Assembly (NCBI GenBank): GCA_963849005.1
Contig: CAWKGC010000028.1
Location: 242,688 to 306,687, forward strand
Direction of reading: 5' to 3'
Length of the DNA stretch: 64,000 nucleotides
Source of the DNA: CAWKGC01 sp963849005
GTDB lineage: Bacteria > Pseudomonadota > Gammaproteobacteria > Burkholderiales > Usitatibacteraceae
Within the stretch, counting starts at the first letter, position 1. The number at the start of each line of letters is the position of its first letter. This document shows positions 35,689-44,282 of this stretch, piece after piece. The translations under genes and the position numbers were made by a program. The notes below the pieces were generated by a model. The model saw only the letters and a program-made list of their open reading frames with translations. It had not been told where the DNA came from and made no database searches.

Positions 35689-36293
35689 TTGGCCCCCGCC
35701 GGTTTCGCGTCCGCCTTGCGGGCGGACTTCCCATCGTCATTCTTGTTGCGCTTGATGGAAATGTTCATCGTGAATTCGTTGACGCGCTGGTTCGGGTTCT
35801 GGTTCAGGTTCACGGCCTTGATCTCGACCAGCTCGGGATTCTCGAGGTAAGGCGAGGCGCCGAGGTTTCGCATCAGCGCGGACACGCGGGCGTTGGACTG
35901 GGCGTAGCCCTCGACCTTGATCTTGCTGCCCGTCTGGCGCACTGCCTTCAGGAACACGCCCTCGGGGAGCTGCCGGAGCAATTGGTCAAGCAGCTGGACC
36001 GGCTCCGAGCGGTTGCTCTGCAGGCCTTCGACCACCTGTTTCTTTGCCAGCAGCGACTGGGTCTCCTCGCGAATCTTGCGAATCTCGTCGATCTGCTTGT
36101 CGAGCTTGCCGATCTCTTCCTTCATGTAGGCGACGTTGGCCTGCTGCTGGGTGACCTGCTGGTCGAGAAGGAACCAGCCAACGCCACCCACAACCAGGGC
36201 CAGGGTCGCGGTCAGGCCGGCCAGCACCGCAAACTGCTGCTTGCGGCGTTGGCGCTTTTCCTCGCGGTGCGGCAGTAGGTTGACGCGAATCAT
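35685..36293 (-). CDS. pilN: PilN, type IV pilus alignment-complex protein
   Basis: 202 residues. Begins MIRVNLLPHREEKRQRRKQQ; the INLLPHRE-type motif is the segment that docks into PilM. One membrane helix follows (about 22-44), then a coiled coil and a periplasmic domain ending in VNEFTMNISIKRN. The C-terminal 17 residues are Lys/Asp/Ala-rich. Overlaps both neighbours by 4 bases. Confidence 0.95.
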   Translation of the reverse strand: MIRVNLLPHREEKRQRRKQQFAVLAGLTATLALVVGGVGWFLLDQQVTQQQANVAYMKEEIGKLDKQIDEIRKIREETQSLLAKKQVVEGLQSNRSEPVQLLDQLLRQLPEGVFLKAVRQTGSKIKVEGYAQSNARVSALMRNLGASPYLENPELVEIKAVNLNQNPNQRVNEFTMNISIKRNKNDDGKSARKADAKPAGAK

Positions 36294-37387
36294 GACGGGT
36301 CGAACCTCCGCATTGCCAGCCCGCAGGCCACCATCAGGGACGGTGCATCGACCGTGAGCTGCCGGGGCTTGATCTTGGAGGACAGGGCCATGTTGGCAAA
36401 CGGATTGGCAACGAGCGTGTGCACCTGGGTGCGCGTGGCGACCATTTCCTCCAGCCCGTCGAGCATGGCGCAACCGCCGGTGAGCAGGATATGGTCGACC
36501 TTGTTGAACTGGGTCGAAGTGAAGAAGAACTGCATCGCGCGCTGGATCTCGAGCACGATCTTCTCGTTGAACGGGGCGAGCACATCCGGGCCGTAGTTCT
36601 CCGGCAGGTTGCCGACCCGCTTGGCGGCCTCGGCTTCCTCGGGCGGCATGTCGAAATGGCGCGCCACCTCCTGGCTGAGGAGGTTGCCGCCGATCTGCTG
36701 TTCCCGCGTGTAGACGGTCTGCCCGTTGTGCAGTACCGCCACCCGGGTAATGGTGGCGCCGATGTCGACAATGACGGTGACGTCGCTTTCCCGGATGCCG
36801 GAGGCGCCGCCGCAAATCAGCTCGAAGGCAGCCTGCGCGGCATACGACTCGACATCCATGACGATGGTTTTCAGGCCGGCAGCTTCGGCCGCCGCGACCC
36901 GATCCTCGATCTTTTCCTTGCGCGAGGCAGCGATCAGCACCTCGACCTCGTCTTCGCCCGTGGAAGACGGGCCAATCACCTGGAAATCGAGGTTTACCTC
37001 GTCAAGGGAGAACGGAATGTACTGGTTTGCCTCGCTTTGGACCTGGACTTCCATGTCCTCCTCGCGCTGGTTGCCGGGAAGGATCACCTTCTTGGTGATG
37101 ACTGCCGCACCGGGAAGGGCGAGGGCAACCGCCTTGATCCGGGTCCCGAGCGCCTTGTGGGCCCGCTTGATGGCTTCGCCGCAGGCCTCGATATTGGCGA
37201 TATTGCCGTCGACCACCGTATCCTTGGGCAGCGGTTCGATCGCGTAACGCTCTACGCGAAAGACATTTCGCCCGGCTTCCGCGATTTCCACCATCTTGAC
37301 CGAGGACGAGCTTATATCGCAGCCAATCAGCGGTGGCGTCTTGGCTTTGAGGAAGTCGAACTGGGCCGCGAGTTTTTCTTTAAGCAT
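36290..37387 (-). CDS. pilM: PilM, actin-like type IV pilus assembly ATPase fold protein
   Basis: 365 residues. FtsA/actin-like cytoplasmic protein that binds the PilN N-terminus. Nucleotide-binding segments: IGCDISSSSVKMVEIA (phosphate 1), VIVDIGATITRVAVLHNG (phosphate 2) and HILLTGGCAMLDGL (adenosine). First gene of pilMNOPQ and divergent from the PBP1A gene across a 143-base spacer, the conserved arrangement in proteobacteria. Confidence 0.97.
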   Translation of the reverse strand: MLKEKLAAQFDFLKAKTPPLIGCDISSSSVKMVEIAEAGRNVFRVERYAIEPLPKDTVVDGNIANIEACGEAIKRAHKALGTRIKAVALALPGAAVITKKVILPGNQREEDMEVQVQSEANQYIPFSLDEVNLDFQVIGPSSTGEDEVEVLIAASRKEKIEDRVAAAEAAGLKTIVMDVESYAAQAAFELICGGASGIRESDVTVIVDIGATITRVAVLHNGQTVYTREQQIGGNLLSQEVARHFDMPPEEAEAAKRVGNLPENYGPDVLAPFNEKIVLEIQRAMQFFFTSTQFNKVDHILLTGGCAMLDGLEEMVATRTQVHTLVANPFANMALSSKIKPRQLTVDAPSLMVACGLAMRRFDPS

Positions 37388-37492
37388 GGTGGTGGTTTAG
37401 CACCCATTGCGGATAATTTACATTAGATGCTAGCAACAACCCCTAGGACTGTAAAGCGTTTTTTTGGCGGCGTCGCCTTGGGCCCGGACATC

Positions 37493-37498
37493 TATAAT
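37493..37498 (+). promoter_or_regulatory. -10 element of the probable PBP1A promoter
   Basis: Perfect TATAAT 33 bases before the PBP1A ATG, in the pilM-PBP1A spacer. The -35 position is poor (GC-rich), so another sigma-70 feature or an activator may contribute. The opposite, pilM-side part of the spacer is AT-rich and must hold the pil promoter, which I could not place with confidence. Confidence 0.5.
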
Positions 37499-37530
37499 GT
37501 GCGGGCGCCGATTCTTCCCCCGCCCTTCCG

Positions 37531-39855
37531 ATGACCGCTCGCTGGTGGTTCTATCCCGTCGTTGTGCTCGCCTCGCTCGCGTTGGTGCTGGCTGGCGTCG
37601 CTGCGCTGACCGTGGTGCTCATCTATCCCAACCTGCCTAGCCTCGAGGTCCTCACCGACTATCGGCCCAAGGTGCCGTTGCGCATCTATAGTGCCGAAAA
37701 GGAGCTGATTGGCGAGTTCGGCGAGGAAAAGCGCGCCGTGGTGAAGATCGCCGAGGTGCCCGCCCTGATGAAGCAGGCGATCCTCGCCGCCGAGGACGAC
37801 CGGTTCTACCAGCATAGTGGCGTGGACATGGTGGGCGCGGCGCGTGCCGCGCTGGCCAACCTCCAGGGGCGTCGCGAGGGCGCCAGCACCATCACCATGC
37901 AAGTCGCCCGGACCTTCTTCCTGACCAGGGAAAAGACCCTGGCGCGCAAGCTCTCGGAGGTGCTCCTTGCGTTCAAGATCGAGGCCTTCCTCAGCAAGGA
38001 CCAGATACTCGAGTTGTACATGAACCAGATTTTCCTGGGCCAGCGCGCCTACGGGTTCGCTTCGGCCGCGAACGTCTACTTCAACAAGAACCTGCCCGAC
38101 CTGACGCCGGCCGAGGCGGCCATGCTTGCCGGGCTGCCCCAGTCGCCTTCGCGGCAGAATCCTTTCGTCAATCCCAAGCGCGCCCAGCAGCGACAGCACT
38201 ATGTCCTGCGCCGCATGCATGAGCTTGGGCACCTGGACGATGCCCAGTACAAGGCGGCGCTGGCCGAGCCGCTGCGCCTGAACGTCGAGCGGCGTGAGCA
38301 ATTCGCCTTCCGCGCCGATTTCGTCGCCGAAATGGCCCGGGCGGTGGTATTCGAGCAGTACGGAGAGCAAAGCTATGTCAGCGGGATAAAGGTATATACG
38401 ACGGTGCGCAAGACCGACCAGGAAGCGGCGGCGGCGGCGTTGCGCAAGGGTGTCATCGAATATGACCGGCGCCACGGCTACCGCGGTCCCGAGGGTTTCG
38501 TCGCCTTGCCCGCCGCCAAGGACGAGATTGAAGAAGCGGTCGACGATGCATTGCAGGAACGGGAACCGGTTGGCGACCTGGTGCCGGCGGTCGTGATCGA
38601 GGCCTCGCCGACCAGGCTGGTGGCCATGGTGAAACGCGGCGATCAGGTCGTCGTCGCCGCAGAGGGGCTCAAGTTCGTCGCCCGCGCCCTGGCTGAACGG
38701 GGCAATCCCGAACGCACGCTGCGGCGCGGATCGATCATTCGATTGCAGCCCGAGGAGAAAGGGGCCTGGAGCGTGACCCAGCTGCCCAAAGCCGAGGCCG
38801 GGCTGGTGTCGATGGAACCGGCGAACGGGGCGGTCTACGCCTTGGCCGGGGGGTTCGATTTCAATTCAAGCAAGTTCAACCATGTCACGCAGGCCTGGCG
38901 CCAGCCGGGCTCGAGCTTCAAGCCGTTCATCTATTCCGCGGCATTGGAGAAAGGCTTTACCCCGGCAACGGTGATCAACGATGCGCCTTTCGTGATCGAT
39001 GCGGCCAAGACCGGCGGGCAGCTGTGGGAGCCGAAGAACTACGACGGCAAGTACGAGGGACCCATGCGGCTTCGCACGGCGCTGGCAAAGTCCAAGAACA
39101 TGGTGTCGATCCGGATCCTGCAGGCGATCGGGCCGGACTATGCGCAAGACTATATACAGAGGTTCGGGTTTGACCCGAAACTGCATCCTGCCTATCTCAC
39201 CATGGCGCTGGGCGCGGGAAGTGCCACGCCGCTGCAGATGGCCGCCGCGTACTCGGTATTCGCCAATGGCGGCTACCGGATAAAGCCCTGGGTGGTGCAA
39301 CGGATAGTCGATTCACGCGGCGAGACGCTGTTCGAGGCCGCGCCGGAGGTGGCCGGCAAGGACGCCGAGCGCGTCCTCGACCCGCGCAACGCCTTCCTCA
39401 TGTCGAGCCTGATGCGCGACGTGGTCAAGTTCGGCACCGCCGCGCGCGCGATGTCGCTCGGCCGCCAGGACCTCGCGGGCAAGACCGGCACCACCAACGA
39501 TCACATCGACGCGTGGTTTGCCGGTTTTCACCCGACGCTGGTCGCGGTGTCCTGGATCGGATTCGATACTCCCGCGCCCCTCGGGGCCAATGAAACAGGC
39601 AGCCAGGCGGCGCTTCCGATGTGGATGGGCTACATGGCACGCGCCCTGAAGGGCGTGCCCGAAGCGCCGCTCGAAGCTCCGGCCGGAATTGTTTCCGCCT
39701 TCATCAACCCGGCCACCGGCATGCTCGAGCCGGACGGCCGCAGCAACCTGAGCGAGTACTTCTTTGCCGAAAGCCTTCCGCAGTCGAGCGATGAGGCGGC
39801 CGCGGCGCGCAACGCCGGGAAGCCGACCGAGGAAGTGCGCAACCAGATCTTTTAG
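37531..39855 (+). CDS. mrcA: PBP1A, bifunctional peptidoglycan glycosyltransferase/transpeptidase
   Basis: 774 residues. One N-terminal membrane helix (about 8-31), then the GT51 glycosyltransferase domain with AILAAEDDRFYQHSGVD and GASTITMQVARTFFL. An OB-like insert (ODP domain, about 330-430) is followed by the transpeptidase: SSFK (PGSSFKPFIY), SKN and KTGTT motifs are all present. Synthesises and cross-links peptidoglycan in the periplasm. Divergent from pilM, as in many proteobacteria. Confidence 0.97.
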   Translation: MTARWWFYPVVVLASLALVLAGVAALTVVLIYPNLPSLEVLTDYRPKVPLRIYSAEKELIGEFGEEKRAVVKIAEVPALMKQAILAAEDDRFYQHSGVDMVGAARAALANLQGRREGASTITMQVARTFFLTREKTLARKLSEVLLAFKIEAFLSKDQILELYMNQIFLGQRAYGFASAANVYFNKNLPDLTPAEAAMLAGLPQSPSRQNPFVNPKRAQQRQHYVLRRMHELGHLDDAQYKAALAEPLRLNVERREQFAFRADFVAEMARAVVFEQYGEQSYVSGIKVYTTVRKTDQEAAAAALRKGVIEYDRRHGYRGPEGFVALPAAKDEIEEAVDDALQEREPVGDLVPAVVIEASPTRLVAMVKRGDQVVVAAEGLKFVARALAERGNPERTLRRGSIIRLQPEEKGAWSVTQLPKAEAGLVSMEPANGAVYALAGGFDFNSSKFNHVTQAWRQPGSSFKPFIYSAALEKGFTPATVINDAPFVIDAAKTGGQLWEPKNYDGKYEGPMRLRTALAKSKNMVSIRILQAIGPDYAQDYIQRFGFDPKLHPAYLTMALGAGSATPLQMAAAYSVFANGGYRIKPWVVQRIVDSRGETLFEAAPEVAGKDAERVLDPRNAFLMSSLMRDVVKFGTAARAMSLGRQDLAGKTGTTNDHIDAWFAGFHPTLVAVSWIGFDTPAPLGANETGSQAALPMWMGYMARALKGVPEAPLEAPAGIVSAFINPATGMLEPDGRSNLSEYFFAESLPQSSDEAAAARNAGKPTEEVRNQIF

Positions 39856-39937
39856 GAATGGCGCGGCGACCAACGCGCGAATCCGAAGGGGCAGGAGCTT
39901 GGCCAGACGGCGAGAGGAAAAACCCGGGCGCAACCTG

Positions 39938-40519
39938 ATGCGTGGCAAGGTTGCGCATATCGCCGCGCGGCTGATGGCCGTGGATGGCGTGGCGGATTTC
40001 GCGACGGCAAAGCACAAGGCAGCGCGCGAAGCCGGCCTGGGCAGTGACGATCCCTTGCCTGACAACCAGGAAATAGAAGAGGCGTTGCGCGCCTATCAGG
40101 ACCTGTTCCAGCAGGATGAGCACCCCCGGCAGCTGCGCTGGCTGCGCGGCATCGCGGTCGAGGCAATGCGATTGCTCTCCGAGTTCGACCCGCACCTGAC
40201 CGGGTCGGTGCTGAGCGGCACGGCAGGGCCGGAATCCGACGTGAACATCCAGGTGTTTGCCGATGACTGCAAGGAGATCGAACTTCTCCTGATCAATCGC
40301 GGCATTCGCTACCGACCCGAGGAGCGCAGCGTCCGGCGCGGCGGCCGGAAGCATGCCGTGCCCGTGCTTCGCATCGAGCGTGACGGGGTGGAAATTGCGA
40401 TCGCCGTCCTCGCACCGAACGACCTGCGGGTGCAGCGTCGGAGCGCCGATGGCCGGACCATCGAGCGCGCGCGGCTCGCCGAGGTCGAGGCGATGATTGC
40501 CGGGGCGCCCGGCGCCTGA
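39938..40519 (+). CDS. Uncharacterised nucleotidyltransferase-like protein
   Basis: 193 residues from the ATG at 39938; the open frame extends upstream and a TTG at 39899 is an alternative with a more basic start. I recall similar small proteins next to hemB in betaproteobacteria, but no function. The central LTGSVLSGTAGPESDVNIQVF segment has the GS-x(n)-SD spacing of a minimal nucleotidyltransferase, and a possible third acidic residue lies in GVEIAIAVLAP. N-terminal helices (HIAARLMAVDGVADFATAKHKAA) may bind nucleic acid. No membrane segment. Ends 4 bases before the end of convergent hemB. Confidence 0.7.
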   Translation: MRGKVAHIAARLMAVDGVADFATAKHKAAREAGLGSDDPLPDNQEIEEALRAYQDLFQQDEHPRQLRWLRGIAVEAMRLLSEFDPHLTGSVLSGTAGPESDVNIQVFADDCKEIELLLINRGIRYRPEERSVRRGGRKHAVPVLRIERDGVEIAIAVLAPNDLRVQRRSADGRTIERARLAEVEAMIAGAPGA

Positions 40520-40522
40520 AAT

Positions 40523-41533
40523 TCAGCGTCCTGCGCGAAGCGCGATGGCCGCCTCCAGCGCAAAGTACGTGAGAACGGCATCGGCGCCCGCGCGCTTGAA
40601 ACAGAGCAGCCCCTCGATCATGCAGGCGGTCCCGTCGATCCATCCCTGGGCTGCGGCAGCCTTGAGCATCGCGTATTCGCCGCTGACCTGGTAGGCAAAC
40701 GTCGGCACGCCGAAGCGCTCCTTCACGCCCCGGACGATGTCGAGGTAGGGCATGCCGGGCTTGACCATCACCATGTCGGCGCCCTCCTCGAGGTCGAGGG
40801 CAACCTCGCGCAGCGCCTCGTCGGCATTGCCCGGATCCATCTGGTAGGTCCTCTTGTCGCCCTTGCCGAGGTTCGCGGATGAGCCGACCGCATCCCGGAA
40901 CGGTCCGTAATACGCCGAGGCGTACTTGGCCGAATAGGCCAGGATGCGCGTGTGAATGAGCTTTCGGGCGTCGAGCGCGGAACGAATCGCGCCTATCCGG
41001 CCGTCCATCATGTCTGACGGAGCCACAACATCGGCGCCAGCTTCCGCGTGAGTGAGCGCCTGCTTGCAAAGCGCGGCCAGGGTTTCATCGTTCAATACGT
41101 AGCCACCGGCGTCGATCAGTCCGTCCTGCCCGTGGCTGGTGTAGGGGTCAAGCGCCACGTCGGTGATCACGCCGAGCTCGGGAAACCGCGACTTCAGCGC
41201 CCTGACGGCGCGGGGCGCCAGACCGTCGGCGTTGAACGCTTCTTCCGCGCCTGGTGTTTTCAATGACGCATCGACAACCGGGAAAATCGCGAGCGCCGGG
41301 ATACCCAGGGCCACCGCGCGCTCCGCCTCCTTGAGCAACAGGTCGATGCTCAGGCGAGATATGCCGGGCATCGAGGAAACGGCTTCGCTGCGCTTTTCGC
41401 CGTCGAGAACGAAAACGGGGTAGATGAGGTCAGAAGCGTCCAGCCGGTTCTCGCGCATCAGGCGGCGAGAGAACTCGTCCCTGCGCATGCGGCGCATGCG
41501 CCGGACCGGAAACCTGCCAAGAAAATCGCTCAT
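40523..41533 (-). CDS. hemB: HemB, delta-aminolevulinic acid dehydratase (porphobilinogen synthase)
   Basis: 336 residues. Condenses two ALA to porphobilinogen. Both Schiff-base lysines are visible: ILAYSAKYASAYYGPFRDA and MVMVKPGMPYLD. The metal loop reads DVALDPYTSHGQDG, the aspartate form without cysteines, which points to a magnesium-type rather than zinc-catalytic enzyme. The start MSDFLGRFP at 41533 gives the normal N-terminus; the frame stays open upstream to an unlikely ATG at 41605. The engB gene precedes it on the same strand. Confidence 0.97.
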   Translation of the reverse strand: MSDFLGRFPVRRMRRMRRDEFSRRLMRENRLDASDLIYPVFVLDGEKRSEAVSSMPGISRLSIDLLLKEAERAVALGIPALAIFPVVDASLKTPGAEEAFNADGLAPRAVRALKSRFPELGVITDVALDPYTSHGQDGLIDAGGYVLNDETLAALCKQALTHAEAGADVVAPSDMMDGRIGAIRSALDARKLIHTRILAYSAKYASAYYGPFRDAVGSSANLGKGDKRTYQMDPGNADEALREVALDLEEGADMVMVKPGMPYLDIVRGVKERFGVPTFAYQVSGEYAMLKAAAAQGWIDGTACMIEGLLCFKRAGADAVLTYFALEAAIALRAGR

Positions 41534-41612
41534 GGGTGTGGTCGCAGCGAAGTGGCGCGAGGCAGCGCCTGAGGCCGGGAACTTTATCACGCGGCGCGGC
41601 GTCACAATCGGT

Positions 41613-41714
41613 GAAGGGATTTCCCTTCCCCGCTTCTCCTCCCTGAGCGGGTGCCTTAATTCCCATTAAGGCTTCTTTCGCCCCGGCTTTACTCCCCTTT
41701 AGCCGGGGTTTTTT
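41613..41714 (+). ncRNA. Candidate small RNA: four consecutive hairpins ending in an intrinsic terminator
   Basis: Between hemB and engB the plus strand carries, in order: GAAGGG/CCCTTC with a 4-base loop (41613-41628); CCCGCT/AGCGGG (41629-41651); a perfect 8-bp GCCTTAAT/ATTAAGGC with loop TCCC (41653-41672); and CCCCGGCT/AGCCGGGG (41681-41708) followed by six T. The last is a good Rho-independent terminator oriented plus, yet no plus-strand gene ends here, because both flanking genes are minus. A short structured transcript starting in the hemB upstream region would explain it. The final stem overlaps the engB stop codon. No convincing promoter could be read. Confidence 0.4.
41681..41714 (+). 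terminator. Plus-strand intrinsic terminator overlapping the engB 3' end
   Basis: 8-bp stem CCCCGGCT/AGCCGGGG plus TTTTTT. On the minus strand the same stem would lie across the engB stop but lacks a T-run, so it is a weak terminator for engB itself. Confidence 0.7.
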
Positions 41715-42367
41715 ATTGCCTGCCGCTTGCGCGTGGCGAAGGCCTCGATGGCGAGCGCCGCCTCCTCGACGCCGACGCGCTTCAGGCTGGAAAAAAGCTG
41801 CACGGTGGTGCCGGGATTGCGCAACTGGAGTTCGGCGCGCACCTTGCGAAGCAGCACGCTGGAGTCGTTGCGCGACAGCTTGTCGGACTTGGTGAGCAGC
41901 ACATGCACGGGCGTCGCGGCAGGCGCAAGCCAATCGAGCAGCTCCAGGTCGAGCGGCGTGAGCGGGTGGCGGCTGTCCATCATGATCACGACGCCGGCAA
42001 GGGACTCGCGCGTGTGCAGGTAGCCTCCGACCAACTCTTCCCAGTGTTCCCGCACGGCACGCGGCACGCCGGCAAACCCGTAGCCGGGCAGGTCGACCAG
42101 GACCAGGTCGGCCCCGCAGGCGAAAAGGTTGATCAATTGCGTGCGCCCGGGCGTCTTGCTGGTGAACGCGAGACGGGTTCGCCCGGTGATGGCGTTGATC
42201 GCGCTTGACTTGCCTGCGTTCGAGCGGCCGGCGAAAGCAATCTCCGGCGCGCCGGGCGGGGGAAGCTGGTCGGCCGAATGCGCCGAGCCGAAGTACTCGG
42301 CCCTGCGCACTTTTGCGATCGCCGCGTTGCGGGTGGCGCGCGTCACCTCTGGCTGCGGGCCGGCCAT
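41699..42367 (-). CDS. engB: EngB (YsxC/YihA), ribosome-biogenesis GTPase
   Basis: 222 residues. TrmE-Era-EngA-EngB-type GTPase needed for 50S assembly and septum formation. G1 AGRSNAGKSS (about 46-55), G2/switch TSKTPGRTQLIN, G3 VDLPGYGFA, G4 LLTKSDKL and G5-like FSSLKR are present. The long N-terminal lead before IAFAGRSNAG is normal for proteobacterial EngB. Divergent from the cytochrome c4 gene, a conserved pairing in beta- and gammaproteobacteria. Confidence 0.97.
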   Translation of the reverse strand: MAGPQPEVTRATRNAAIAKVRRAEYFGSAHSADQLPPPGAPEIAFAGRSNAGKSSAINAITGRTRLAFTSKTPGRTQLINLFACGADLVLVDLPGYGFAGVPRAVREHWEELVGGYLHTRESLAGVVIMMDSRHPLTPLDLELLDWLAPAATPVHVLLTKSDKLSRNDSSVLLRKVRAELQLRNPGTTVQLFSSLKRVGVEEAALAIEAFATRKRQAIKNPG

Positions 42368-42449
42368 CTACGCTAAAATCGGCAGGTTGTGGCCCGAGCG
42401 CGACTTGCGCTCCCCGCCCGCGGGGCGGTTCCCGGAAAAAGGACTCGGC

Positions 42450-43086
42450 ATGCGTAACGCAAACAGCCTCTTGGCGCTCATCGGCGCATTCTACGCGGCG
42501 CTTGCCGTTTCGGCTCCCGCCGAAACGCGCCGCGCCGCCCGACCTGGAGCGCGGCAAGCAGATCGCGAGCGCGGCATGCGCCGCATGCCACGGCGCCGAC
42601 GGCAACAGCGTCATTCCCGTCAATCCGATCCTGGCCGGCCAGGGCGCCGATTACATTGCCCATACGCTTGCCGAATACAAGTCCGACAAGGCGAGCGCCA
42701 CGCGCAAGAACCCGATCATGAAGGGCATGGCGGCCGCGCTCACGCCCGAGGACATGCGCAATGTCGGCGCCTATTTCGCCGCGCAAAAGATGACGCCATC
42801 GGTTGCGCGCGACAAGGCCGCGGCAGTGCGCGGAGAGAAGATCTGGAGAGGGGGCATCAAGGATTCCAGCGTTCCTGCCTGCGCCGGTTGCCACGGGCCC
42901 GCCGGCAAGGGGGTGCCGGTGCAATATCCGCGGGTTGCCGGGCAGTACGCCGACTACACGCTTGCCGCGCTCAAGGCCTACGCCGCTGGCGTGGAACGCA
43001 CCAATACGATGATGACCGGCGTTGCGGCAAAGCTCTCGGAGGCCGACATGAAGGCCGTATCGGAGTACATGGCCGGCCTACGCTGA
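42450..43086 (+). CDS. Cytochrome c4, diheme periplasmic cytochrome (one frame change)
   Basis: About 211 residues after bridging one extra base near 42530. The signal peptide MRNANSLLALIGAFYAALAV reads in one frame to SAPAETR; the mature protein continues in the next frame from APPDLERGKQ. Two c-type heme sites are present, CAACHG and CAGCHG. Methionine-containing segments NPIMKGMAAAL and NTMMTGVAAKL follow each by the usual distance and supply the axial ligands. Cytochrome c4 passes electrons to terminal oxidases. A TAAAAT (42374-42379) may be its -10. The 3' end overlaps the convergent GGDEF gene by 9 bases. Confidence 0.9.
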
Positions 43087-44259
43087 GCGGGCGTCCGCAA
43101 AGGACGTCTCGGACACGACGGCGAAGCGGTTCTTCCCGGCGCTCTTCGCCTCGTAGAGCGCGGCGTCGGCCGCTCGCAGCAAGCTTTCCTCTTCCCGCCC
43201 GTGCAGGGGATGGCAGGCAATCCCGGCGCTTGCGCTTACCTGAACGGTCTCGCTTCCGAGGCGATAGGGCTGCGCAAGGTCCGCAAGGAGCTTCCTGCAC
43301 AGCGCCTGCGCGCCCTCGCATCCGGTATCGGGAAGGATCACGAGGAACTCGTCTCCGCCAAGGCGTCCCACGGTATCGGAGGCACGCATTGCTTGGCGCG
43401 CGCGATTGGCGACCTGTTCGAGAAGCTGGTCCCCTGCGGCATGGCCGAGCGTGTCATTCACTCCCTTGAAACCGTCGAGGTCGAAGGAGACGACGGAAAA
43501 CTCGCCTGCGCTGCGCGCGGAGTGCGCCAATTGCTGCGCCAGGCGATCGGAGAGGAGGTTGCGGTTGGGCAGTTGCGTGAGCGCGTCGTGGTGCGCGAGG
43601 AATAGGATGCGCGCCTCGATCTCGCGCTGGCGGATGCGCGCGTACAGGTATACCAGGAACACGCCCGCGAGGAACGCGATCGCGCCCGCCACGAGCCACA
43701 TCACCGAGCGGCGCAATCCTTCGCCAAGGCGGATCTGCTCCAGCGCCATCGCGCCCAGGCTCGCGTTTTGCCGTCGCAGCGCGTCCTGCACGGCCGATAG
43801 CGCCTCCTGCTCGACTCGCTCCACCTCGGGCTGCTGGCCAAGGGCCAGCGCGGCCTGAACGCCTTTCTCCCGGCGCATGTCCATGAGGCTACCCGCGAAA
43901 AGCAGGTACGCGCGCGCGCGCGTTGCGACCTCCGCGACGGCGCTTTGCAGTCCGGGATCCTGGAAGTTCTGGCCCTTGAGGTAGTCGAGCTCGCTCGTCA
44001 TCTCGACCGAGGCTCGGTCGAACTCGCCGTGCAACGACTGCCGGCCGGTCAGCGCGAACCCGTAAGAAGCCTGCCCCGCCTTGAGCATCTCGGCGCGCAG
44101 TCTTTCCAGGCTGTCCTGCACGCCCTGTTGCGCCATGCTCGACCTGTTGAGGTCGGTCTCGCGGGCAACATCGACGAACACCAGCAAGGCGAGGGCGACG
44201 ATGGCAAGGGCGGCGGCGGCCAACCCTGTTGCGGCAACCCGCTCCGTGGAAATCGCCAT
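43078..44259 (-). CDS. Membrane-bound GGDEF diguanylate cyclase
   Basis: 393 residues. Membrane helix at about 8-30, a periplasmic helical sensor (about 31-185, four-helix-bundle or CHASE3-like with QASYGFALTGRQSLHGEFD), a second helix (VMWLVAGAIAFLAGVFLVYLY) and a cytoplasmic GGDEF domain (DALTQLPNRNLLSDRL onward). The active-site motif is LGGDEF, so c-di-GMP synthesis is expected. No RxxD inhibitory site stands out ahead of it. The 3' end overlaps cytochrome c4; hemL lies upstream on the same strand, 23 bases away. Its proximity to pilus genes is suggestive only. Confidence 0.92.
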   Translation of the reverse strand: MAISTERVAATGLAAAALAIVALALLVFVDVARETDLNRSSMAQQGVQDSLERLRAEMLKAGQASYGFALTGRQSLHGEFDRASVEMTSELDYLKGQNFQDPGLQSAVAEVATRARAYLLFAGSLMDMRREKGVQAALALGQQPEVERVEQEALSAVQDALRRQNASLGAMALEQIRLGEGLRRSVMWLVAGAIAFLAGVFLVYLYARIRQREIEARILFLAHHDALTQLPNRNLLSDRLAQQLAHSARSAGEFSVVSFDLDGFKGVNDTLGHAAGDQLLEQVANRARQAMRASDTVGRLGGDEFLVILPDTGCEGAQALCRKLLADLAQPYRLGSETVQVSASAGIACHPLHGREEESLLRAADAALYEAKSAGKNRFAVVSETSFADARSA

Positions 44260-44282
44260 GGCCGTCCGGAGGCCGGATCGCT

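Noticed and set aside
39764..39937. Longer form of the nucleotidyltransferase-like gene starting inside the PBP1A gene
   Set aside because: The extra residues are the out-of-frame 3' end of the PBP1A gene and very Arg-rich; a start after the PBP1A stop is more plausible.
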